Origin: Gemmatimonadota bacterium
GTDB taxonomy: Bacteria > Gemmatimonadota > Gemmatimonadetes > Longimicrobiales > Longimicrobiaceae
Length of the DNA stretch: 49,407 bases
Direction of reading: 5' to 3'
Assembly: GCA_031260285.1 (NCBI GenBank)
Contig: JAIRKD010000101.1
Coordinates: forward strand, 1 to 49,407
The position numbers and the translations under genes are program-made. The notes under the pieces are model-generated. The model was given only the letters and a program-made list of their open reading frames with translations. It did no database searches and had not been told where the DNA came from. Below are positions 26,643-35,985 of the stretch, piece after piece; the first letter of the stretch is position 1, and the number at the start of each line of letters is the position of its first letter.

Positions 26643-27130
26643 GGATGGAGAGGGGGCCCTTCAAGCGCGGCCCCGGCGGCGCGTTCCCGCCAGCTGCGCA
26701 GCTGATTCCGGATCCCCGCGTCTGATACGCCCAGAATCTCCGCCGCAAGGAGCCCCGCGTTTGCCGCGCCCGGCTTGCCGATCGCGACGGTTGCAACGGG
26801 CACGCCCCGCGGCATCTGCACGATGGAGAGCAGGGAGTCGAACCCCTGCAGCGCAGAGGAAAGGACCGGCACGCCGATGACGGGCAGAACCGTTTTGGCC
26901 GCCGTCATTCCCGGCAGATGGGCGGCGCCTCCCGCTCCGGCGATGATCACACGGATGCCCCGTTCCTCCGCTGTGGAGGCGTATTCAAACATCCGGTCCG
27001 GTGTCCGGTGGGCGGATACAATCTCCATTTCGAAGGGGATCCCCAACTCCTCAAGGACCTTCGCGGCTTCGATCATTGTCTCATGATCGGAGCGGCTTCC
27101 CATGATGATCCCGACTCGCGGCTCGCTCAA
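26639..27130 (-). CDS. purE: N5-carboxyaminoimidazole ribonucleotide mutase
   Basis: Converts N5-CAIR to CAIR, the step after PurK. 163 residues starting [19 protein letters not shown]; the class I motifs GSRSD (11-15), SAHR (39-42) and [11 protein letters not shown] are present. I start at TTG 27130 because GGGGAGAAGG lies just upstream and the protein then has the usual family N-terminus. GTG 27181 would add 17 residues without homology. Confidence 0.94.
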   Translation of the reverse strand: MSEPRVGIIMGSRSDHETMIEAAKVLEELGIPFEMEIVSAHRTPDRMFEYASTAEERGIRVIIAGAGGAAHLPGMTAAKTVLPVIGVPVLSSALQGFDSLLSIVQMPRGVPVATVAIGKPGAANAGLLAAEILGVSDAGIRNQLRSWRERAAGAALEGPPLHP

Positions 27131-27175
27131 CCTTCTCCCCTGGTCTGGCGCTTCAGCTGCGCGGCCCCAGATTCC

Positions 27176-27198
27176 GGCCACGCTTCGTTAACGTGGCC
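27176..27198. promoter_or_regulatory. Inverted repeat between purE and the MazG-type gene
   Basis: GGCCACG (27176-27182) and CGTGGCC (27192-27198) are separated by nine bases. With the starts chosen here, the repeat lies in the divergent intergenic region (27131-27291) and could be an operator for one or both genes. Confidence 0.35.
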
Positions 27199-27291
27199 AA
27201 TCTACTTTCGCGCGGAGACTCTCTCAACCGGGGAGGCGCGATATCGGTCACGGACGAGTCATCCACCCGTAACCCTGACCCTTCCCGATTC

Positions 27292-27606
27292 ATGGATCTG
27301 GCCTCTCTGCAGCGACAGGTTGACGACTACATCTCCCAGTTCCGGGAGGGATACTTCCCCCCGCTTGTGAACCTCGGCCGGCTGACGGAGGAGGTCGGTG
27401 AACTGGCCCGGGAGCTGAACCACCTTCACGGGCCGAAAAAAAAGAAGGCGGATGAACCGGAGGGTGCCATCGCCTCGGAGTTGGCGGATGTCCTCTTCGT
27501 GGTGGTTGTACTCGCCAACCAGCATGGGATCGATCTGACCGATGCGGTGGAAGGCACGCTCCGGAAGTACGCGGTGCGCGACGCCAACCGCTGGGAAAAG
27601 AAGTAA
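27292..27606 (+). CDS. MazG-type nucleoside triphosphate pyrophosphohydrolase
   Basis: 104 residues from ATG 27292 (MDLASLQRQVDDYISQF), like Bacillus YpjD in length and start. The all-alpha NTP-PPase motifs are visible: EEVGE (33-37) and ELADVLF (63-69) with the Mg-binding acids, plus a basic stretch GPKKKKADEP before the second helix pair. It would hydrolyse noncanonical dNTPs. The frame is open to GTG 27193, but no ribosome-binding site supports that longer form. Confidence 0.82.
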   Translation: MDLASLQRQVDDYISQFREGYFPPLVNLGRLTEEVGELARELNHLHGPKKKKADEPEGAIASELADVLFVVVVLANQHGIDLTDAVEGTLRKYAVRDANRWEKK

Positions 27607-27700
27607 CCGGGATGAGGTCTGTGTCCCCCCGGTGAGATGAGCAACGGGGGGATGGGGATACGGGAGATCCTGTCGCGCGACCGCAATCGCAATGGTCGCA

Positions 27701-27727
27701 GATCAGTCAGATCAGTCAGATCAGCGG
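27701..27727 (+). repeat. Three tandem 9-base units
   Basis: GATCAGTCA GATCAGTCA GATCAGCGG, in the 137-base gap between two converging genes. A nearby inverted repeat of C6G/CG6 type (about 27625-27652) could act as a convergent terminator, but no T run follows. Confidence 0.5.
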
Positions 27728-27743
27728 CCGCAGACAGGCAGAA

Positions 27744-28112
27744 TCAGCGGACCGGCAGGACGGGGTCGCGGATCAGCAGAAGGATGCTCGCGTGAGGAAC
27801 AATCACATACCTGCTGTCATCGATCTCCACCTCCACCGAATCGCGTCGGAGGAAGAGCGCAAAGTCGCCCTTGCGGGCCTGAAGGGGAACAAACCGCACA
27901 TCGGAAGAGCGTGAGGTGCTGAGCCAGGGCTCTCCATCCGTCGCAACTTCCGCGGTCGGGTACCCTGGTCCGACGTTGACAATATAGCCGCCGAACACCG
28001 CCTCCTTCTCCGCGACCCCCTGTGGCAGGTAGAGCCCCGACGGGGTCTTGGATGCTTCTTCCTCGGGTTTGATGAGAACCTTGTCCCCGACGACAATCAC
28101 TTCGCGTGCCAT
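27744..28112 (-). CDS. GroES-like co-chaperonin (Cpn10 family)
   Basis: 122 residues from ATG 28112, with AGGAGA upstream. DKVLIKPEEEASKTPSGLYLP and the following VFGGYIVNVGPG are the Cpn10 fold with its mobile loop; the end RYVIVPHASILLLIRD is the last strand. It is about 25 residues longer than GroES because of a loop (about 57-80). No groEL gene is near, so this is an orphan paralogue, perhaps serving a specific chaperonin or a different role. Confidence in the fold is high, in the function moderate. Confidence 0.8.
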   Translation of the reverse strand: MAREVIVVGDKVLIKPEEEASKTPSGLYLPQGVAEKEAVFGGYIVNVGPGYPTAEVATDGEPWLSTSRSSDVRFVPLQARKGDFALFLRRDSVEVEIDDSRYVIVPHASILLLIRDPVLPVR

Positions 28113-28441
28113 TGATTCTTCTCTCCTGAGTTGTACCGCGGGTGTGCCGTCTGGTGTAACGCCCGGATATATAATGCTCGGCTGAAACCTTCCGGCCGGA
28201 ATCTCTGGTCGGAATCCCTGATCGGAACCTTCTGCCGGACTGCCCGGCTGCAATCACCCCGGTTTCTACGGGCGGTTCGGGATCTTACGAAGCCGGAAGC
28301 GCGACAATATGCGAGCTCCGGCTGGCACCCGCCAACCATCTGCGATCTCTGCCTGTATGCATATGACTCAGGATATGGATCCGGGAATCGGGATTCTGCT
28401 CAAAGCGCTTTCCCTTCACGCGCGAGTCCTGCTGACGGGCA

Positions 28442-28461
28442 GGGTGTTGCATGCAACGCCC
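28442..28461. repeat. Dispersed palindrome, copy 2
   Basis: A 20-base near-perfect palindrome (one wobble pair) with core GTTGCATGCAAC at 28446-28457. Confidence 0.75.
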
Positions 28462-28502
28462 CAAAACAACAAAGGCCGGCAGACGTGATGTCTGCCGGCC
28501 TT
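28461..28502 (-). terminator. Terminator of the autotransporter gene
   Basis: A perfect 13-base stem, AAGGCCGGCAGAC (28472-28484) with its complement (28490-28502), loop of five. On the minus strand it is followed by TGTTGTTTTGG, a U-rich tail. It is about 150 bases past the autotransporter stop. Confidence 0.7.
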
Positions 28503-28526
28503 CTGTCCCCGCTGCCCTGGCTGGCA

Positions 28527-28547
28527 GGGCGGGTTTGAAACCCGCCC
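28527..28547. repeat. GC-rich TGAAACC palindrome, copy 2
   Basis: A perfect 21-base palindrome: GGGCGGGTTT, one G, AAACCCGCCC. Related sequences lie at 21715-21737 and 41160-41179. From memory, similar GGGCGGGTTTGAAACCC-type repeats are common in several phyla. Confidence 0.75.
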
Positions 28548-28651
28548 GTACCCCCCAAGCGAAATGCCGCTTTCGATGCTGGCTTTTGAAACCCGCCTCC
28601 TGTCCCCGGAAGGGTGCAAGGGCCTCTGCATCAGACAAGCCCGCTGGCCAC

Positions 28652-31600
28652 CTACCAGTTCAGGCGCGCACCCAGCGTCCCGTGGACACCGGTCAGTTCA
28701 TGCCGGGCACCTCCCACCGAGTGACGGTAGGTCGCCTCCCCGTACACACTCAGCAGCTGGCTCGCCTTCGCCGTCATCCCCAGACCCCCTTCCAGAGCCG
28801 TTCCACCAGAACGCACCAAGATCGGGTTTTCCCCGTCAAAAGCGATCCCGTCCGCGGCGTTGAACTCATGCCAGACGTTGACCCGCCCATACCTCTGCCA
28901 GAGTGGCCCGTCCGCGCACTTGCAGCTCTGCTGGATCCGCACCCCCAGACGGCCCGTCCACACATCCGCCGGAGTCCACTCCACCGTCGAGCTCTCGGGT
29001 ACGATCCCGGACGGAGCTCCGGTCGAGGGTGACGACGCTCCCGGATACCGGTCCACACGGAAGCCCTGCCAGATCACCTGCGCCTGCGGCTCCACTAGCC
29101 ACATCCCGTTGCTCCCGAGATGGATCGGATACCCTGTCTCCAGCGACGCGGTCAGACCATCCAGATCCGTCTCCAGCCGCGAGCCGGAAGGTGCGGTTGT
29201 CTGGGCTGTCGCTTTCACATTGGACCAGCTCTCCTGCGCCACCGCGTCCAGATACCAGCCGCCCGGCCCGAAATGCGTCCAGTACAGACCCGCGGACGGA
29301 CCCCTCATCTCGATCTCGCCCACTTCGGTATCCAGCTCACCCCGTGCATCACCACGCACCGAGCTGGATCGGAAACCCGTATAGCTGCCCAGCACTCCGA
29401 GGTGGTTCCGGCTTCCCCCATCCGTTGTGTGACGGTAGAGGTCCAGACCCAGCTGGCCACCCCAGAAGTTCCCATCCACCGACGGGTCACCCGCTCCTGT
29501 GAAGCTGTTCGTCTGATGCTCACCCAGCGCGCGAGCCCAGATCCCGTTCAGAAGACTCCGGCTTTCCGCCTGCCCTCGCAGGTTTTCCTCTTCACCCACA
29601 CGCTCGTGCAGCGTCCGAACCGTAAAGAGGCCCAGGCTCCGGCCGATCGCGGGGATCGGCCCGTAGCCCGGTGTTTCATCCCGGAAGATATCCCGGTTGT
29701 TCCGCCGGCTTGTCAGGAACCAGTCCTGGCCGGTGCGCTCCAGCAGGTACTCATAAGCGCCCGCCGTGTACCGCTGGCCACCCAGGCTGAACGCCGTCGG
29801 GGTTGTTGTGCCACCGTTGGTCGTCTCCACCACCCGGATCCCGTTGGTCGTCTGTGCACCCTGACCCCCAACGTTTGTGAAACGCAGCACGGTGCTCCCT
29901 GACGCGTTCCCACCGTTGATCACCAGCTTGTCCGTAGCACTGTTATCATCACCCAGCACGGTGTTCATTTCGATCACGCCGCCGTTGCCCAGGTAGCTCC
30001 CGTTCACAGTCAGCACTGTTCCCGGTGTCGAGGTCGGCGTCGCACTCATCCGGATCGTCCCCGCGTTCACCAGCGAGGCTACCGTCTGGTTGAAGCCTGC
30101 CAGATCCAGTGTACCCGCGCTCCCCACATTGACTGGCGAGTTCGTACCGAAGGCGTTCACCACACCCGCGCGCAGGGTGCCGCCCGCGACGTTGATCCCT
30201 CCACCGTTCAGGTTTGTAACCGAACCGGCCATTGTCAGGAGACCGCTGTTCACGGCGATCGCATCCGGCGCGGTCCCGGCGATCCTGAGATCTCCGGTCA
30301 GTGTCCATTGGGTACCTTCCATCACCAGCGACTCAAAACCAGCTCCGCCGAAGTTGCTGTCCTCGCTGCCTGTTCCCTGCAGGTGAATCGTGTTGCCGTC
30401 CGCAATGGCGGTGAATACATCACCCGTCAGGACAGAACCGGTTGTAAGGTTCAGCCTGTTTCCGGTGCCATTCATCCGTACCGCACTGGAGCCACCGGCG
30501 ATGGTGCCGGCGTTGGTAATGGTGGCATTGCTCAGGACAAAGACACCGTTACCAACACCGGAAGTAATTGACCCCGAATTGTTGATCGCCACAGTACCGG
30601 TACCTGTGATCCCCTGGATGCCATCGGACGCTGCGGCCGTTGTGACGATTATTCCGGTATTGGTCACATCGACAGATCCACTGGTCGAGGTTGCCTGAAT
30701 ACCATGGCTGGATATCCCGTTCGTCGTGATGTCCCCCGCATTTGAAACCGTCGCCTGGCCTGCGGCCGTCACAGAGGTGATGCCATTCGCCTGGTCCCCG
30801 ATTGTGCGGATTCTCGCGGCAGTCGTCAGATCGACAGTGCCATTGAGTGTCGTCGCCACCCGGATCCCTGCATTGGAGAACGCTGTCCCCGAGTTCGTAT
30901 TATCGAGATTGACCTTGACATCCGACCCGATGGTGGCGCTCACGTTGCCACCCCCGAGTGCGCCCTGGGTCAGCGAATTGACAAAAATCCCGTTTCCCCC
31001 ACGGACGTTGACTGTCGCATCAACATCCGTCATCACCAGCGTCGCCGAGCCACTGCGGGATGTCACCTCGATACCGTCCTGGCCATCGGAGTTATCCGAC
31101 AGGTTATTGATCAGCAGGAACCCGCTGATATCCGCGGAGGCATTTCCCGCCCCACGGACGTTAACCAGAATCCCGCCACCATTCGTCGTCGTGATGACGT
31201 TTGTTCCGGTCAGGGTCAGTATACCATTACTCGATCCGATGCCGGCGACCCCGACAACGACGTTGATCCCGATCGAAGCCAGGGTAGTGTTGGTATTGAG
31301 AATTGTCGTATTGTCAACGGTAATATTCGCCCCACCGGGGTTGGGGTTCGCGGCGTTCCCGGAGGTCTGTGCGAGGATGCCATTAAGCGCAGGGCCGGGG
31401 TTATTAACGATGATCGTTGCTCCGGTGACGTTTCCGACAATGGTTGCCGTGGAAGCCAGAGCCGTCTGACATCCCACCTGCCCGGCGGCGGTGTTGGTCG
31501 TATAGGTCCCCGGACCAACCGTGAATGTATTGCACGTGGCTTGCGCGACCCCTGCTGTCGGAACCCAGAGAACGGCCATGACCGCTGCCAGTGGTAATTT

Positions 31601-31702
31601 CCAGAAACAAAAAGATTGCCCTCCTTTTGTGATGGACCGGACTGCGGCGGAGATTTCTGTGGTTCTCTTGACGAGCTTGGTACCCAATGACGTGATTATC
31701 AT
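28652..31702 (-). CDS. Type Va autotransporter, outer-membrane beta-barrel and passenger
   Basis: 1016 residues from ATG 31702. A long signal sequence (cut near GVAQA, about residue 55) precedes a Thr/Asn/Gly/Ala-rich passenger (about 56-700) of beta-helix type: many NSGSI, NAGTI and GNAxI turns, then a PATR-like strand repeat (about 500-560). The C-terminal barrel (about 755-1016) starts near RTLHERVGEE and ends GTLGARLNW, a terminal aromatic as BamA requires. Two Cys occur at the start of the passenger, and a CKC in the barrel. An open GTG at 31750 lies at the predicted transcription start, so the shorter form is used. A near-identical 3' end is at 49291. Confidence 0.88.
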   Translation of the reverse strand: MIITSLGTKLVKRTTEISAAVRSITKGGQSFCFWKLPLAAVMAVLWVPTAGVAQATCNTFTVGPGTYTTNTAAGQVGCQTALASTATIVGNVTGATIIVNNPGPALNGILAQTSGNAANPNPGGANITVDNTTILNTNTTLASIGINVVVGVAGIGSSNGILTLTGTNVITTTNGGGILVNVRGAGNASADISGFLLINNLSDNSDGQDGIEVTSRSGSATLVMTDVDATVNVRGGNGIFVNSLTQGALGGGNVSATIGSDVKVNLDNTNSGTAFSNAGIRVATTLNGTVDLTTAARIRTIGDQANGITSVTAAGQATVSNAGDITTNGISSHGIQATSTSGSVDVTNTGIIVTTAAASDGIQGITGTGTVAINNSGSITSGVGNGVFVLSNATITNAGTIAGGSSAVRMNGTGNRLNLTTGSVLTGDVFTAIADGNTIHLQGTGSEDSNFGGAGFESLVMEGTQWTLTGDLRIAGTAPDAIAVNSGLLTMAGSVTNLNGGGINVAGGTLRAGVVNAFGTNSPVNVGSAGTLDLAGFNQTVASLVNAGTIRMSATPTSTPGTVLTVNGSYLGNGGVIEMNTVLGDDNSATDKLVINGGNASGSTVLRFTNVGGQGAQTTNGIRVVETTNGGTTTPTAFSLGGQRYTAGAYEYLLERTGQDWFLTSRRNNRDIFRDETPGYGPIPAIGRSLGLFTVRTLHERVGEEENLRGQAESRSLLNGIWARALGEHQTNSFTGAGDPSVDGNFWGGQLGLDLYRHTTDGGSRNHLGVLGSYTGFRSSSVRGDARGELDTEVGEIEMRGPSAGLYWTHFGPGGWYLDAVAQESWSNVKATAQTTAPSGSRLETDLDGLTASLETGYPIHLGSNGMWLVEPQAQVIWQGFRVDRYPGASSPSTGAPSGIVPESSTVEWTPADVWTGRLGVRIQQSCKCADGPLWQRYGRVNVWHEFNAADGIAFDGENPILVRSGGTALEGGLGMTAKASQLLSVYGEATYRHSVGGARHELTGVHGTLGARLNW

Positions 31703-31754
31703 GGCTGGCGTGCATGGGAAATTCTGTGCCTCGGGGATTTCCGAGGCCACAGGC

Positions 31755-31783
31755 AGAATAGCTTTCTGTTAACGCCTAATCAA
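31755..31783 (-). promoter_or_regulatory. Promoter of the autotransporter gene
   Basis: On the minus strand TTGATT (31783-31778) and TATTCT (31760-31755) are exactly 17 bases apart. Transcription would start near 31748, leaving about 45 bases before ATG 31702. Confidence 0.55.
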
Positions 31784-32114
31784 CCATCGGGGAGAAGCGG
31801 TTCCCGAATGGAGTTCGGGAATGAGGATATTGCCCTGGGGAGGCACGGGCTGTTCGCCCGGGTATGGTGCACAATACCCCCACGGCTTTCCCCTCGTGCG
31901 CGCGAGCCCTATTTTCAGGATCTGGCTGCCGGAACCGGTTCGGGACCCGGATCATTCGGGGTCCGGACGGCTCTGGAACCCTTTCGGGGTTCAGGCGGAT
32001 CCGGCCAGCCGCCGGGAAGGGGAGGCCCCTCACCCGGCCAGGCACTGTCGCGGGAACTCCTGACGGGTTCCGGCGATCTCCACTTCATCCATAGATCGGC
32101 GCGGAGAAAGATAG
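31784..32114. other. Divergent intergenic region before acnA
   Basis: No gene is seen between the autotransporter promoter and acnA. The region carries one clear operator-like palindrome (31801-31821) and several GC-rich short hairpins, e.g. GAACCC/GGGTTC near 31976-31991. No convincing acnA promoter could be picked out. Confidence 0.5.
31801..31821. promoter_or_regulatory. Operator-like palindrome upstream of the autotransporter promoter
   Basis: TTCCCGAA (31801-31808) and TTCGGGAA (31814-31821) form a perfect inverted repeat with five bases between, 18 bases beyond the -35 element of the autotransporter promoter. Position suits an activator or a regulator shared with acnA. Confidence 0.45.
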
Positions 32115-34928
32115 ATGACGAGAGACAGCTTCGGGGCTCGCTCCACCCTGCGCGTCGGGGACCGCGAATACGAGATTTATCGACTCTCCGCGCTTCAGCG
32201 TGAGGGAATCGATGTCTCGCGGCTGCCGTATTCTCTCCGGATTCTGCTGGAGAACCTTCTCCGGTATGAGGACGGGGTTTCGGTGGCGCGTGAGGATATT
32301 CTGGCGCTTGCGCGCTGGAACCCTGCGGCCGCGGTCGACAGGGAGATCGCTTTCACTCCCGCCCGCGTGATTCTCCAGGACTTCACGGGTGTCCCGGCGA
32401 TTGTGGACCTCGCCGCCATGCGCGATGCGATGTCTGCCCTAGGAGGTGACCCGAAGAAGATCAATCCGCTCCAGCCGGTTGAACTGGTGATCGACCACTC
32501 GGTGCAGGTCGACGCCTCTGCTTCCGCGGACGCCTTCCGGATCAACGAAGAGCTCGACTACAGCCGCAACGGGGAGCGGTATTCGTTCCTCAAGTGGGGC
32601 CAGCAGGCGTTTTCGAACTTCAAGGTTCTTCCACCGAACACCGGCATCGTTCACCAGGTGAACCTGGAGTATCTCGCCCGTGTGGTGTTCAGTTCGGACG
32701 AGCTCCGGAATGAGGACGGGAAGCCGGTTGCCTATCCGGATACAGTGGTCGGAACGGATTCGCACACGCCGATGGTCAACGGCCTGGGTGTGCTCGGCTG
32801 GGGGGTCGGCGGGATCGAGGCGGAGGCAGGGATGCTCGGCCAGCCGATCTCGATGCTGATTCCGCAGGTCATCGGCTTCCGTCTGGAAGGCAACCTCCCC
32901 GAGGGAACCACCGCGACCGACCTGGTGCTGACCGTCACCGAGATGCTCCGGAAGAAGGGTGTGGTCGGGAAGTTCGTGGAGTTCTACGGGCCGGGGATCT
33001 CGAACCTGCCGCTTGCGGACCGCGCCACGATCGGCAACATGTCGCCCGAGTACGGGGCCACCTGCGCCATCTTCCCGGTGGATGAGATCACCCTCGACTA
33101 CATGCGCCTCACCGGCCGTTCGGAGGAGCGTGTCGCGCTGGTCGAGGCGTACATGAAGGAGCAGGGGCTCTTCCACACCTCCGAGTCGCCCACGCCGCTT
33201 TTCACCGATACGCTTACGCTTGACCTGAGCACGGTGGAGCCGAGCATCGCCGGGCCACGTCGGCCGCAGGACCGGATCCGGCTGGCGAAGTCGAAGGAGG
33301 CGTTTGCCGAGGTGCTTCCTTCGCTTCTGCCCGCGGGTGGTGCGTCGGAGAAGCCAGCCTCCGCTTCGGGCCATGACCTGGATAACGGCAGTGTGGTTAT
33401 CGCCGCGATCACCAGCTGCACCAACACTTCGAACCCGTCGGTGATGATGGCCGCCGGGCTTGTCGCCAAGCGCGCGGTGGAGCGGGGCCTCTCCCGCCAG
33501 CCCTGGGTGAAGACGTCGCTGGCTCCGGGCTCGAAGGTGGTGACCGCATACTACGACAAGGCTGGCCTGACGCCCTACCTCGATCAGCTTGGCTTCAATG
33601 TGGTGGGCTACGGCTGCACAACCTGCATCGGAAACTCCGGTCCCCTTCCGGATGAGATCTCCACGGAGATCACGGAGGGCAACCTTGTTGTGGCGTCGGT
33701 GCTCTCCGGCAACCGGAACTTCGAAGGCCGGATCAACAGCGAGGTGCGCGCAAACTATCTGATGTCACCGCCGCTGGTGGTGGCGTTTGCGATCGTCGGC
33801 CGTATGGACTGGGATCCGTACAGCGAGCCGCTTGGTACCGGGAAGGATGGTGAGCCGGTCTTCCTGAAGGATATCTGGCCGACCCGGGCGGAGATCGACG
33901 CGGCGATGCGGGCGGGTATCCAGTCGGGGATGTACGCAGGCAGCTACGGGGCGGCGTTCTCGGGAGATGAGCGCTGGCTTTCGCTCCCGGCGCCGGGGGG
34001 TGACCGCTTCGAGTGGGTGGACGATTCGACCTACATCCGTCGCCCGACCTACTTTGACGATATGCCCCGCCATGCACGCGAGAAGGTGCGTGAGATCAGC
34101 GATGCGCGGGTGATCGCGGTGCTTGGAGACAGCGTCACGACCGACCATATCTCTCCCGCGGGATCGATCAGGAAGGACAGCCCGGCCGGTCGTTACCTGC
34201 TGGAGCACGGTGTCAGCCAGGTGGATTTCAACTCCTACGGCTCCCGTCGCGGCAACCATGAGGCGATGGTGCGCGGTACCTTCGCCAATACCCGTATCCG
34301 CAACCGGCTGGTTCCGGGTGTGGAGGGTGGCTTCACAAAACACTTCCCGACGGACGAGATCACTACGATCTACGACGCGGCGATGCGTTACGCGGATGAG
34401 GGTACGCCGCTTGTGATCCTCGCCGGCAAGGAGTACGGCTCCGGCTCAAGCCGCGACTGGGCTGCCAAGGGTCCCTACCTCCAGGGGATCAGCGCGGTGA
34501 TCGCGGAAAGCTATGAGCGGATCCACCGGTCGAACCTGATCGGGATGGGGATTCTGCCGCTGCAGTTCCTGGCGGGTGAATCGGTGGATTCGCTGGGGCT
34601 TACCGGGGAAGAGGTGATCAACATCGATGGGCTGGAGAACGCCTTTGCGACGGGCTTCTCCAATGGCCGGGAGATCACGGTGACGGCGAAGCGTGCGGGT
34701 GCGGAGCCGGTGGTGTTCCGGGCGACGATCCGGATTGATACGCCGCAGGAGGCACTCTACTACCGGCATGGGGGAATCCTGCAGTACGTCCTCCGGCAGC
34801 TGCTGGGTGACTCCGAGGCCCCCGCTTCGATTGTAGAGAACATGGAAGCCCCCATTGATGCAACCAACGGACGGGCGACCGAGAATTCGATCCAGTCGTT
34901 TCCGGCGAGCGACGCTCCGGGGTACTGA
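32115..34928 (+). CDS. acnA: Aconitate hydratase A
   Basis: Interconverts citrate and isocitrate in the TCA cycle using a 4Fe-4S cluster. 937 residues of the AcnA/IRP1 type. Cluster ligands Cys435 ([12 protein letters not shown]), Cys501 and Cys504 ([13 protein letters not shown]) are present; [17 protein letters not shown] is the swivel-domain active-site loop. The last 30 residues after the conserved core are a polar tail with no known role. GGAGAAAGATAG precedes ATG 32115. thiL starts about 20 bases after the stop. Confidence 0.97.
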   Translation: MTRDSFGARSTLRVGDREYEIYRLSALQREGIDVSRLPYSLRILLENLLRYEDGVSVAREDILALARWNPAAAVDREIAFTPARVILQDFTGVPAIVDLAAMRDAMSALGGDPKKINPLQPVELVIDHSVQVDASASADAFRINEELDYSRNGERYSFLKWGQQAFSNFKVLPPNTGIVHQVNLEYLARVVFSSDELRNEDGKPVAYPDTVVGTDSHTPMVNGLGVLGWGVGGIEAEAGMLGQPISMLIPQVIGFRLEGNLPEGTTATDLVLTVTEMLRKKGVVGKFVEFYGPGISNLPLADRATIGNMSPEYGATCAIFPVDEITLDYMRLTGRSEERVALVEAYMKEQGLFHTSESPTPLFTDTLTLDLSTVEPSIAGPRRPQDRIRLAKSKEAFAEVLPSLLPAGGASEKPASASGHDLDNGSVVIAAITSCTNTSNPSVMMAAGLVAKRAVERGLSRQPWVKTSLAPGSKVVTAYYDKAGLTPYLDQLGFNVVGYGCTTCIGNSGPLPDEISTEITEGNLVVASVLSGNRNFEGRINSEVRANYLMSPPLVVAFAIVGRMDWDPYSEPLGTGKDGEPVFLKDIWPTRAEIDAAMRAGIQSGMYAGSYGAAFSGDERWLSLPAPGGDRFEWVDDSTYIRRPTYFDDMPRHAREKVREISDARVIAVLGDSVTTDHISPAGSIRKDSPAGRYLLEHGVSQVDFNSYGSRRGNHEAMVRGTFANTRIRNRLVPGVEGGFTKHFPTDEITTIYDAAMRYADEGTPLVILAGKEYGSGSSRDWAAKGPYLQGISAVIAESYERIHRSNLIGMGILPLQFLAGESVDSLGLTGEEVINIDGLENAFATGFSNGREITVTAKRAGAEPVVFRATIRIDTPQEALYYRHGGILQYVLRQLLGDSEAPASIVENMEAPIDATNGRATENSIQSFPASDAPGY

Positions 34929-34947
34929 GGCCATGGAAGGGTCGGAC

Positions 34948-35985
34948 ATGCGCCGGTCCACCGGCGGCGGGGAGTTCCCCGCCGCCGGTTCTGGTTTCCG
35001 GGAGGAAGAGCCTCTCCCGGCAACCGGGTCGGAGTTCAACCTGATCGGGGAGTTCCTGCGTGGCATCCCCCGGTCGCGCCTCCCCGATATCCGGGTCGGG
35101 GCAGGGGACGACTGTGCAGTGGTTGCCGGGGACGGGATCGTCCTGGGAACAGATCTGTGTGTGGAGGATGTACACTTCCGGCGGAGCTGGCTGACGGGGG
35201 AGGAGATCGGCTACCGCGCGGCGGCGGCGGCGCTCAGCGACCTCGCGGCGATGGCGGCCCGGCCGATCGGAGTCCTTGCATCATTGGGAGTGGCTGCACG
35301 CGACGCAGACACACTTGCGGCAGAGGTGATGCGCGGGGTCCGTGCGGCGGTTGAAGCTTTTGGCGGTCAGCTGCTCGGCGGTGACCTGACCCGTTCCCCC
35401 GGTCCGCTGATTCTGGATCTGGTGGGGGTTGGAGAGTCCGGTACCCCGGTGCTGCGGACAGGCGCAACGCCTGGTGATGAGATCTGGGTGACGGGAGCGC
35501 TTGGTGGAGCGGGTGCTGCTGTATCTGCCTGGATGGCGGGCGGACAACCGGAACCGGATGCCCGGAACGCCTTTGCCAACCCGGTTCCACGGATCCGCGA
35601 AGCGCTCTGGCTGGCCAGTCGCGGACTGCCCCGGGCGATGCTCGACCTCTCCGACGGGATCGGGGGTGACCTGGGCCATCTGGCCACGATGAGCAACGTT
35701 GCGGTTGTGCTCGACGCGCAGGCCATTCCGGTCCATGCCGCTGCCCGGCAGACAGATGATCCGCTGGGGTTTGCGCTGAACGGCGGAGAAGACTACGAAC
35801 TCTGCTTCGCCGCCCGTCCGGGGGATACGGAGCTGTTCCATGAGGAGTTTGTGAAGACCTTTCACCTTCCCCTCACCCGCGTTGGTCGTGTTGAGGCCGG
35901 CAGAGGGGTTTACATCATCCTGCCGGATGGCGGCCGGAAAGAGCTGAATGGTATGGGGTTTCAACATTTCGGAGACGAAGGATGA
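34948..35985 (+). CDS. thiL: Thiamine-monophosphate kinase
   Basis: Makes thiamine diphosphate from thiamine monophosphate and ATP. 345 residues. The family motifs VGAGDDCAVV, DVHFRRSW, AAAAALSDLAAM, GGDLTRSP, LDLSDGIGGDLGH and NGGEDYELCF are all visible in order. I start at ATG 34948, six bases after AAGGG; ATG 34933 would add five residues. The first 30 residues are a Gly/Glu-rich extension. It overlaps plsC by four bases. Confidence 0.95.
   Translation: MRRSTGGGEFPAAGSGFREEEPLPATGSEFNLIGEFLRGIPRSRLPDIRVGAGDDCAVVAGDGIVLGTDLCVEDVHFRRSWLTGEEIGYRAAAAALSDLAAMAARPIGVLASLGVAARDADTLAAEVMRGVRAAVEAFGGQLLGGDLTRSPGPLILDLVGVGESGTPVLRTGATPGDEIWVTGALGGAGAAVSAWMAGGQPEPDARNAFANPVPRIREALWLASRGLPRAMLDLSDGIGGDLGHLATMSNVAVVLDAQAIPVHAAARQTDDPLGFALNGGEDYELCFAARPGDTELFHEEFVKTFHLPLTRVGRVEAGRGVYIILPDGGRKELNGMGFQHFGDEG

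Larger units (their letters stand above)
28113..28651. other. Repeat-rich intergenic region
   Basis: The 539 bases between the GroES-like gene and the autotransporter contain no convincing coding frame. They hold the second GTTGCATGCAAC palindrome, a strong hairpin and a perfect GC-rich TGAAACC palindrome (28527-28547), plus a partial copy at about 28583-28600. The GroES-like promoter should lie at the left end but no clear hexamers are seen. Confidence 0.6.

Noticed and set aside
28113-28651. Palindromes and tandem units suggesting a CRISPR array
   Set aside because: No regularly spaced direct repeats with unique spacers and no cas genes are present.
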